Of a stretch of DNA of 64,000 bases, positions 8,670 through 15,356 are shown one piece after another. The DNA is from Streptomyces changanensis (GTDB lineage: Bacteria > Actinomycetota > Actinomycetes > Streptomycetales > Streptomycetaceae). Positions within the stretch are counted from its first letter, which is position 1; every line of letters begins with the position of its first letter. The DNA lies in assembly GCF_024600715.1 (NCBI RefSeq), contig NZ_CP102332.1, positions 372,001 through 436,000 of the forward strand, written 5' to 3'. Under the pieces are notes generated by a model that did not search any database, was not told the DNA's origin, and saw only the letters and a program-made list of their open reading frames with translations. The translations under genes were made by a program, and so were the position numbers.

Positions 8670-9631
8670 CGGGGTTCTCCCTGGGTGCGGCGGGAGTCGG
8701 CGACGCGGAGGAAGCCGAACGACAGGGCGAGCGTGACCACCGCGATGATCACGGCGGTGGCGGCGGCGGTGTGGAGGTCGCCGTTGCCGAAGGCGTCCTG
8801 GTAGACCTTCATCAGGGGGCTCCAGGTGGTGGAGACGGAGTTGGTGAGCGGCTTGAGGGTGGTCGGCTCGGCGAAGACCTGGAGCGTGGCGATGATCGAG
8901 AAGAAGAAGGTCAGCACCAGCGACGGCGCCACCATGGGGATCTTGACGCGGAGCGCGATCTGGAGCTGCGAGCAGCCGTCGAGCCGGGCCGCCTCGTACA
9001 CCTCGGCGGGGATGGACCGCAGGGAGGTGTAGATGACGATCATGTTGAAGCCGGTGCCGCCCCAGACGGCGATGTTCGCCAGCGACAGGAACAGCGGTCC
9101 GCCGTCGAGCAGGTCGGGCCGCGGCAGCCCCGCCGCGTCGAGGACGTGGAAGAAGGGGCTGACGTCGGGCAGGTAGAGGAAGCCCCACAGGAGGGCGGCG
9201 ATGACGCCGGGCACGGCGTACGGGAGGAAGATCGCCAGCCGGGTGAAGGGGGTGAGGCGGACCCGTTCGGCGTCGAGCAGCAGCGCGAACAGCAGGGCGA
9301 GGCCGAGCATGGTGGGGACGACGATGGCGCCGTAGCCGAGTACGCGCAGCGCGCCGTCGAGGAGTTCGGGGTCGGTGAGGGCGTCGGTGTAGTTGCCGAG
9401 TCCCGCCCACACCTCGCTGCGGGCGCCCTTGCCGAGGCCGAGGCCCTTGACCTCGACCTTGTGCAGGCTGAGCCAGACCGCGTAGCCGATGGGCAGGGCG
9501 AAGAAGAGCAGGAAGAGGACGGCGGCGGGGGCGAGGAAGGCGTACGGCGCGCCGCGGCCGCGCCGCCGCGCGCCGGTGCGGCGGGCGGCGGCCGTGGCGG
9601 CGGTGGTCGCCCCGGGGGCGGCGGTGGTCAC
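8666..9631 (-). CDS. Carbohydrate ABC transporter permease (MalF type)
   Basis: A 321-residue permease with six membrane segments and the EAA loop EAARLDGCSQLQIALRVKIPM. The GTG start overlaps the stop of the solute-binding gene (GTGA at 9628-9631), and its own stop overlaps the next permease, so the three are translationally coupled. The first about 25 residues are Ala/Thr/Arg-rich and cytoplasmic. It forms the heterodimeric channel with the MalG-type partner. Confidence 0.94.
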   Translation of the reverse strand: MTTAAPGATTAATAAARRTGARRRGRGAPYAFLAPAAVLFLLFFALPIGYAVWLSLHKVEVKGLGLGKGARSEVWAGLGNYTDALTDPELLDGALRVLGYGAIVVPTMLGLALLFALLLDAERVRLTPFTRLAIFLPYAVPGVIAALLWGFLYLPDVSPFFHVLDAAGLPRPDLLDGGPLFLSLANIAVWGGTGFNMIVIYTSLRSIPAEVYEAARLDGCSQLQIALRVKIPMVAPSLVLTFFFSIIATLQVFAEPTTLKPLTNSVSTTWSPLMKVYQDAFGNGDLHTAAATAVIIAVVTLALSFGFLRVADSRRTQGEPR

Positions 9632-10950
9632 TCGGCGACCTCGAATCCCTGCTTCCGCAGGTCGGCGACGGTGGTGTCGTGGACGGTGCGCAGTGCGGCG
9701 CCGAAGTCGGAGCGGTTCTTCGCGGCGCGGGCGAAGGCGTCGCGGAAGGCGGTGTAGGCGACGTTGACGTTCGGGCCCCAGGCGGAGGGGGCGGTGGTCC
9801 CCGCGATGGCGGCGGCACGCTCGTAGAAGTCCGGCTGGTCGGCGAAGAAGTCGGGGGCCTCGGCCAGGGCGCCGCCGGTCTGCGCGGCGGTGGCGGCCGG
9901 GTAGATGCCGCCTTCCTTCACGAGGGCGGCGAGAGCGGTGGGGTCGGTGTTGAGCCAGGTGACGAACCTGGCGGCGGCGGCCTTGTGCTTGCTGTCGTTG
10001 GTGACGGCGGTGGAGGAGCCGCCCCAGCTGCCGGTGGCCCGGGCGCCGGCGGTCCACTGCGGCAGCGGGGCCATCGCCCACTTGCCGCGGGTGTCGGGGG
10101 CGGCGGTGGTCAGGGTGCCGGGGGCCCACACGGCGCTGACCCAGGCGATCTGCTTGCCGGTGTTGAGGGCGTTGTTCCAGGCGGGGGTGTACATGGGCTG
10201 GTTGTCGACGGCGCCCTCCTCGACCAGGCCGCCCCAGAACTCCGCGACCTTGCGGGTGGCGGGGTCGTCGATGCCGACCTTCCACGTGTCGCCCTCGGTG
10301 GTCCACCAGCGGGCGCCGGCCTGCTGGGCGAGGCCGGCGAACAGGCCGGCGTCGTTGGCGGAGAAGGTGGTGAGGGACTTGTCCGGCGCCTTCTGCTTCA
10401 GGGCGCGGGCGGTCGCGGCGAACTGGTCCCAGGTGGTGGGGACGGTCAGGCCGTACTGCCGGAAGAGGTCCTGCCGGTAGTAGAACATCATGGGCCCGGA
10501 GTCCTGCGGCACGGCGTAGACGGCGTCCGTGCCGAGGGTCGTCTGCTGCCAGACGCCGGGGGCGAACTTCTTCTCGACGCCCGCGACCTCCCGGGATATG
10601 TCGGCGAGGACGTCGTTGCTGACGAGGGTGGGCAGGGCCTGGTACTCGGCCTGGACCAGGTCGGGGGCCTGGTGTGCCTTGGCGGCCGTGAGGATCTTGG
10701 TGACGAGGTCGTCGCCGGACGCCTGCTTCTTCACGGTGACGGTGATCCCGGCCTCCTTGCCGGGGCCCTCGTTCCACAGGGCCGCGACCTTGTCCATCCC
10801 GGGGGCCCACGCCCAGTAGGTGAGGGCGGCGGGGCCCGCCCCGGCCGCCGTCCCGTCGTCGCCGGACGAGCCGCAGGCGGTGAGGGCGGAGGCGCCGAGG
10901 AGGGCGGCGACGGATGAGGCCACGAGGCGGCGGCGCAGCGTGAACGGCAT
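9628..10950 (-). CDS. Sugar-binding lipoprotein of ABC importer
   Basis: A 440-residue extracellular solute-binding protein (family 1). A twin-Arg-like basic N-terminus, a hydrophobic core and the lipobox LTACGSS (Cys about 26) indicate a secreted lipoprotein. The mature domain has the YWAWAPG opening and the WGGSS...DFGAALR pattern usual for oligosaccharide binders. It is the first gene of the leftward operon, directly behind the operator-containing promoter region. Ligand inferred from the neighbouring GH42 and GH53 enzymes: beta-1,4-galacto-oligosaccharides. Confidence 0.94.
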   Translation of the reverse strand: MPFTLRRRLVASSVAALLGASALTACGSSGDDGTAAGAGPAALTYWAWAPGMDKVAALWNEGPGKEAGITVTVKKQASGDDLVTKILTAAKAHQAPDLVQAEYQALPTLVSNDVLADISREVAGVEKKFAPGVWQQTTLGTDAVYAVPQDSGPMMFYYRQDLFRQYGLTVPTTWDQFAATARALKQKAPDKSLTTFSANDAGLFAGLAQQAGARWWTTEGDTWKVGIDDPATRKVAEFWGGLVEEGAVDNQPMYTPAWNNALNTGKQIAWVSAVWAPGTLTTAAPDTRGKWAMAPLPQWTAGARATGSWGGSSTAVTNDSKHKAAAARFVTWLNTDPTALAALVKEGGIYPAATAAQTGGALAEAPDFFADQPDFYERAAAIAGTTAPSAWGPNVNVAYTAFRDAFARAAKNRSDFGAALRTVHDTTVADLRKQGFEVAE

Positions 10951-11006
10951 GGATGTTTCTCCCTGACCCGGGGCCCCCGGGTGTATCGCGGGGGCCTGCC
11001 AAGCTT

Positions 11007-11022
11007 CTGTGAGCGTTCACAG
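11007..11022. promoter_or_regulatory. LacI-type operator O1 (importer side)
   Basis: The near-palindrome CTGTGAGCGTTCACAG is centred on the CG step typical of LacI-family operators. It lies 57 nt upstream of the binding-protein gene and overlaps the expected -10 region of the leftward promoter, whose TTGACA -35 is at 11049-11044. Confidence 0.75.
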
Positions 11023-11042
11023 TAGAGAAACATTCGAGACAC

Positions 11043-11073
11043 TTGTCAATGGTTGCTGCTGTGCGGTTATGTT
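11043..11073. promoter_or_regulatory. Overlapping divergent promoters of the galactan locus
   Basis: TTGTCA at 11043-11048 followed after 18 nt by TTATGT (11067-11072) gives a rightward promoter for the beta-galactosidase. The complementary strand of the same bases reads TTGACA (11049-11044), the -35 of the leftward importer promoter. The two -35 boxes physically overlap, so both directions should be controlled together. Confidence 0.5.
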
Positions 11074-11095
11074 GGCTTCGCGCTCACCATGGCGT

Positions 11096-11111
11096 CTGTG
11101 AACGTTCCCAG
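11096..11111. promoter_or_regulatory. LacI-type operator O2 (beta-galactosidase side)
   Basis: CTGTGAACGTTCCCAG shares the TGTGAACGTTC core with the first operator and lies 26 nt upstream of the GH42 start codon, downstream of the rightward -10. The two operators are 89 bp centre to centre (between eight and nine helical turns), so looping by a tetrameric repressor is possible. Confidence 0.7.
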
Positions 11112-11137
11112 TCACACAGGATCCAGGAGATCACCCC

Positions 11138-13183
11138 ATGCCGGATGCACCCCGGTCCCTGACACCGCTCGCCTTCGGTGCGGACTACAACCCCGAGCAG
11201 TGGCCGGAAAGCGTCTGGCGCGAGGACATGGCCCTGATGCAGGAGGCCGGGGTCACCATGGTGAGCGTCGGCATCTTCTCCTGGGCGCTCCTCGAACCGG
11301 AACCGGGCGTCCACGACTTCGGCTGGCTCGACCGGCTCCTCGACCTGCTGCACGACCACGGTGTGCGCGCCGACCTCGGCACGCCCACGATCTGCCCGCC
11401 GGCCTGGTTCTACCGCGCCCACCCCGACGCCCTGCCCGTCACCCGTGAGGGCGTGCGCCTCTCGTTCGGCTCGCGCGGCGCGATCTGCCACACCTCGCCC
11501 GCCTACCGGGCCGCCGCGGCCGACATCACCGAGCGGCTCGCCCGCCGCTACGCCGACCACCCGGCGCTGGCGCTGTGGCACGTCCACAACGAGTACGGCG
11601 TCCCCGTCTCCGCCTGCTACTGCGACACCTGCGCCGCCGCCTTCCGCGTCTGGCTGGCCGGGCGGTACGGCACGGTCGACGCGGTCAACGACGCCTGGGG
11701 CACCGCCTTCTGGGGACAGCGCTACGGCGACCTGGAGCAGATCACCCCGCCCCGGCTCACCCCCACGGTCGCCAACCCGGCCCAGCGGCTGGACTACCGG
11801 CGCTTCGCCGACGCCGCCATGCGGGAGAACTTCGTCGCCGAGCGCGACATCCTGCACCGGCACTCCCCCGGCGTCCCGGTGACCACCAACTTCATGACGG
11901 CGCTGAGTCAGTGCGACTCCGTCGACTACTGGGCCTGGGGCCGCGAGGTCGACCTGGTCACCAACGACCACTACCTGATCACCGACGGCCGGCGCACCCA
12001 CGTCAACCTCGCCATGGCCGCCGACCTGACGCGCTCGGTGGCGGGCGGGGCGCCCTGGCTGCTGCTGGAGCACTCCACGAGCGGCGTCAACTGGCAGCCC
12101 CGCAACCCCGCGAAGGCGCCGGGCGAGATGGCGCGCAACTCCCTCGCCCACGTCGCACGCGGCTCCGACGGCGCGATGTTCTTCCAGTGGCGCCAGTCCC
12201 GGCGCGGCGCCGAGAAGTTCCACTCCGCGATGGTGCCGCACGCCGGCACCAACTCCCGCGTCTGGCGGGAGGTCGTACGGCTCGGCGCGGACGTGGGCGC
12301 GCTGGCGGAGGTCCGGGGCACGCGCACGGAGGCCGACGTCGCCGTGGTGTGGGACTGGCAGTCCTGGTGGGCGCAGCAGCTGGAGTGGCGCCCGAGCGAG
12401 GACCACGACGCCCGCGAGCGGGCCGACACCGCGTACGAGGCCCTGTACGACCGGCACCTGACCGTCGACTTCGCCGCGCCGGAGGCCGACCTCGGCGCCT
12501 ACCCGCTGGTGGTGGTGCCCGCGCTGTATCTGACGACCCCCGCGGCGGGGCGCAACCTGCGCGCGTACGTGGAGGGCGGCGGCACGCTCGTCGTGTCGTA
12601 CTTCTCCGGCATCGTCGACGAGCACGACGCCGTGCACGAGGGCCCCTACCCGGGCGCGCTGCGCGACGTGCTGGGGCTGACCGTCGAGGAGTTCTCCCCC
12701 CTGCTTCCCGGGGAGCGGGTCCGGCTCGCCCCACCGGCCGGCGGGGACGGCGGGGCCGGGGCGGCGCCGCCGGAGCTGACCGGCGACGTGTGGACCGAGT
12801 TCGTCGTGGAGCGCGGCGCGCGGACGGTGTGGGAGTACGCCGACGGACCCGCCGCCGGCCGGCCCGCCGTGACCCGCCACCGCCTCGGCGACGGCACCGC
12901 CTGGTACGTGTCGACCCGCCTCGACGCCGACGGGCTCGGCGCGGTCCTCGACCTGGCCGCCGCGGACGCGGGCATCGCCCCGCGCACCGCACTGGCCCGG
13001 GACGTGGAGGTGGTCCGCCGCAGCGGCGACTCCGGCCGCTTCGTCTTCGTGGTCAACCACACCCAGGCGGCGGCCGACGTGCCGCTGGAGGCGCCCGGCA
13101 CCGAACTGCTCGGCGGCGCCCGCGTCGACGCCGCGCTGACCGTGCCCGCCGGGGCCGTGCGGGTCGTACGGCTCGACGGCTGA
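11138..13183 (+). CDS. GH42 beta-galactosidase (cytoplasmic)
   Basis: A 681-residue glycoside hydrolase family 42 enzyme. The (beta/alpha)8 barrel holds the acid/base E152 (HVHNEYG) and the nucleophile E311 (WLLLEHSTS). C117, C160, C162 and C165 match the structural zinc cluster of many family members. The trimerisation domain (about 385-600) and a small C-terminal beta domain follow. There is no signal peptide, so it acts on imported oligosaccharides, cleaving terminal beta-1,4-galactose. The ATG has AGGAGA 7 nt upstream. It is transcribed divergently from the importer and controlled by the two LacI-type operators. Confidence 0.96.
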   Translation: MPDAPRSLTPLAFGADYNPEQWPESVWREDMALMQEAGVTMVSVGIFSWALLEPEPGVHDFGWLDRLLDLLHDHGVRADLGTPTICPPAWFYRAHPDALPVTREGVRLSFGSRGAICHTSPAYRAAAADITERLARRYADHPALALWHVHNEYGVPVSACYCDTCAAAFRVWLAGRYGTVDAVNDAWGTAFWGQRYGDLEQITPPRLTPTVANPAQRLDYRRFADAAMRENFVAERDILHRHSPGVPVTTNFMTALSQCDSVDYWAWGREVDLVTNDHYLITDGRRTHVNLAMAADLTRSVAGGAPWLLLEHSTSGVNWQPRNPAKAPGEMARNSLAHVARGSDGAMFFQWRQSRRGAEKFHSAMVPHAGTNSRVWREVVRLGADVGALAEVRGTRTEADVAVVWDWQSWWAQQLEWRPSEDHDARERADTAYEALYDRHLTVDFAAPEADLGAYPLVVVPALYLTTPAAGRNLRAYVEGGGTLVVSYFSGIVDEHDAVHEGPYPGALRDVLGLTVEEFSPLLPGERVRLAPPAGGDGGAGAAPPELTGDVWTEFVVERGARTVWEYADGPAAGRPAVTRHRLGDGTAWYVSTRLDADGLGAVLDLAAADAGIAPRTALARDVEVVRRSGDSGRFVFVVNHTQAAADVPLEAPGTELLGGARVDAALTVPAGAVRVVRLDG

Positions 13184-13225
13184 CCGGCCCCCGGGCGGGC
13201 CCCGCAGGCGCCCGCCCCACCGACC

Positions 13226-13258
13226 CCGGCCCGGACGCACGAGGGGCGTCCGGGCCGG
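13226..13258 (+). terminator. Strong hairpin after GH42 gene
   Basis: A perfect 13-bp stem (core GGCCCGGACGC / GCGTCCGGGCC) with a 7-nt loop lies 43 nt after the stop. It probably terminates or attenuates transcription before the galactanase gene. The same core stem recurs at 14967-14992. Confidence 0.65.
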
Positions 13259-13293
13259 TCCCCCGCCCCCCTCACCCCGTCGAAGGGACGACG

Positions 13294-14853
13294 ATGTTCC
13301 CAGCGAGCCGCCTGACCCGCACGGTGCGGGCCCTGTTCCTCCCCCTGGTCGCGGGCCTGGCCCTGACCGCCCCCGCCCCCGCCGCCCACGCCGCGGCCAC
13401 GCTCGCCAACCCGGGCTTCGAGTCCGGCACGGCCGGCTGGTCCACCCGCTCGGCGACCGGGCACCACTCCGCGTCGTTCGTCGAGGCCGGCGGGCGCAGC
13501 GGCGCGTCCCGGCTGTCGCACTGGGCGTCCACCGCCTACCGGGTGGAGACGTACCAGAGTCTGACCGGCCTGGCGGACGGCCCGCACACGCTGACCGCCT
13601 GGGTGCGGTCCGGCGGCGGCCGGCACGCCGCTTACCTCTCCCTGCGCGACTGCGGTGCGCCCGAGCAGCGCACCGACCTGCCGGCCACCCCGGACGGGCG
13701 GTGGATGCGGATCGTCACCTCGGTGCGGGTCACGTCCGGCCGGTGCACGGTCGCCGTCACCTCCGACGCCCACGCGGGCGGCTGGATCAACGTCGACGAC
13801 GTGACCTTGACCCCCGGCTCCACCGGGCTGTCCGTGCGGGGCGTCGACGTGTCGTCCCTGAAGAAGAGCGAGGACCTCGGCGGCGTCTACCGCGACGCCT
13901 CCGGCGCCCCCGCCGACGCGCTGGCCGTCCTGCGCGCGGCCGGCGCCGACCACGCGCGCCTCAAGGTGTGGGTGGACCCGGCGGACGGCTACCACGACAA
14001 GGCCCGCGTCCTGGAGACCGCCCGCCGCATCAAGGCCCGGGGCATGCGACTGCTGGTGGACTTCCACTACTCCGACACGTGGGCCGACCCCGGCGCCCAG
14101 ACCAAGCCCGCCGCCTGGGCCTCCCACTCCTACGAGCAACTGCGCGCGGACGTGTACGACCACACCCGTGACGTGCTCGCCGCCCTCAAGGCGCAGGGCA
14201 CCACGGCCGACATGGTGCAGATCGGCAACGAGACCAACACCGGCATGCTGTGGCCCGAGGGCTCGACCACCGACTGGTCACGGCTGGCGGGGCTGCTGAA
14301 CGCGGGGGCCTCGGCCGCCAAGTCGGTCTCCTCCTCCACCCGGGTCGCCCTGCACCTGGCGCACGGCGGGGACAACGCCCTGTACCGGTGGTGGTTCGAC
14401 GCCGCGACCGCGCACGGCGTGCGCTTCGACGTCATCGCGCTCTCCTTCTACGGCTACTGGCACGGCCCGCTCTCCGCGCTCCAGGCGAACCTGGACGACG
14501 TGTCGGCCCGGTACGGCAAGCCCGTCCTCGTCGTGGAGACGGCCTACCCGTTCCGGCTGGACGACGAGGACGGCCACGAGAACATCATCGACCGGACCGA
14601 CGAGCTGGTCGACGGCTACCCGGCGACCCCGGCCGGCCAGGCGACCTGGCTGCGGGACGTCATGAACGTCGTGGAGGCCGTGCCGCACGGGCGCGGGCTG
14701 GGCGTCGTGTACTGGGAGCCGACGTGGACGGCCGTGCGGGGCAACGGGTGGGATCCGGCGGACCCGGCGTCCGGCAACGGCTGGGAGAACCAGGCGCTGT
14801 TCGACTACGCCGACCGGCCGCTGCCCGCGATGGCCTGGCTCCGCCACCGCTGA
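13294..14853 (+). CDS. Secreted GH53 endo-beta-1,4-galactanase
   Basis: A 519-residue enzyme. The Sec signal peptide (1-34, ending AHA-A) is followed by a galactose-binding-like beta-sandwich (about 35-175, NPGFESGTAGW opening, WINVDDVTL ending) that should bind carbohydrate. The GH53 barrel (about 180-519) has KVWVDP, DFHYSDTWADPG, the acid/base E313 (VQIGNETN) and the nucleophile E415 (VVETAYP). It cleaves arabinogalactan or galactan outside the cell, feeding the neighbouring importer and beta-galactosidase. The ATG has GAAGG 7 nt upstream. The N-terminal module makes it longer than the about 400-residue minimal enzymes. Confidence 0.95.
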   Translation: MFPASRLTRTVRALFLPLVAGLALTAPAPAAHAAATLANPGFESGTAGWSTRSATGHHSASFVEAGGRSGASRLSHWASTAYRVETYQSLTGLADGPHTLTAWVRSGGGRHAAYLSLRDCGAPEQRTDLPATPDGRWMRIVTSVRVTSGRCTVAVTSDAHAGGWINVDDVTLTPGSTGLSVRGVDVSSLKKSEDLGGVYRDASGAPADALAVLRAAGADHARLKVWVDPADGYHDKARVLETARRIKARGMRLLVDFHYSDTWADPGAQTKPAAWASHSYEQLRADVYDHTRDVLAALKAQGTTADMVQIGNETNTGMLWPEGSTTDWSRLAGLLNAGASAAKSVSSSTRVALHLAHGGDNALYRWWFDAATAHGVRFDVIALSFYGYWHGPLSALQANLDDVSARYGKPVLVVETAYPFRLDDEDGHENIIDRTDELVDGYPATPAGQATWLRDVMNVVEAVPHGRGLGVVYWEPTWTAVRGNGWDPADPASGNGWENQALFDYADRPLPAMAWLRHR

Positions 14854-14966
14854 GCCCGACCGCGCGGCCTCGCGGCGACCCGCGCGGCCGCGCCACCGCT
14901 GGGGCACGCCCCTCCGGTGACCTGCGCGGCAGCCCCTCCGGCAGCCTTCGCCGTACCCCCTGCGGC

Positions 14967-14992
14967 GGCCCGGACGGCGTGTCGTCCGGGCC
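14967..14992 (+). terminator. Hairpin downstream of galactanase
   Basis: A perfect 10-bp stem GGCCCGGACG / CGTCCGGGCC with a 6-nt loop, 113 nt after the GH53 stop. Its stem is the same as the hairpin after the GH42 gene. The rest of 14854-15064 shows no gene. Confidence 0.5.
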
Positions 14993-15064
14993 CGGACGGG
15001 GAGCGGGGGAGAATTTCCCCGGTCCCGACCGTGACCCCCGGGCGCCTCGGCAGTTGTTCTGGGC

Positions 15065-15280
15065 ATGAAGAAGCGCAGCATGCTCGCCGTGGCGTCCCTG
15101 GCCGCCGGAGTCGTCACCGCCCTCGTCACCCCCTCCTCGCACGCCGTCGTCGGCGGCGGAGCCCTGCCCGACCCCGGTTCCCTGGTGGGCTCGGACACCG
15201 TCAGCTCCCTGATGGAGGGCGCCACGGACGACAACGCCGACTCCACCGCCCACGCGGGCGGCGAGACCGTACGGCACTGA
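15065..15280 (+). CDS. Small secreted protein, function unknown
   Basis: A 71-residue product with a Lys/Arg start, a hydrophobic core (LAVASLAAGVVTALV) and a likely signal-peptidase site after SSHA. The mature peptide of about 44 residues is Gly/Asp/Thr-rich, acidic and lacks Cys. No family recognised. It converges with the LAL regulator gene, with a shared hairpin between them. The signal peptide and the ATG context make it a credible gene despite its size. Confidence 0.65.
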   Translation: MKKRSMLAVASLAAGVVTALVTPSSHAVVGGGALPDPGSLVGSDTVSSLMEGATDDNADSTAHAGGETVRH

Positions 15281-15288
15281 CACACCCC

Positions 15289-15324
15289 CTCCGCCGCGTG
15301 GCATGCCCGTGCCGCGCGGCGGAG
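15289..15324. terminator. Bidirectional terminator hairpin
   Basis: A 14-bp stem with one G-T pair (CTCCGCCGCGTGGC / GCCGCGCGGCGGAG) and an 8-nt loop sits between two convergent genes, so it can serve both transcripts. Confidence 0.65.
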
Positions 15325-15356
15325 CCGTGCCCGGGCCCGGGCGGGACCGGGCCGGG

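Noticed and set aside
6715..13183. Missing sugar ATPase taken as a broken operon
   Set aside because: Streptomyces sugar importers usually share an ATPase encoded elsewhere, so absence here is normal.
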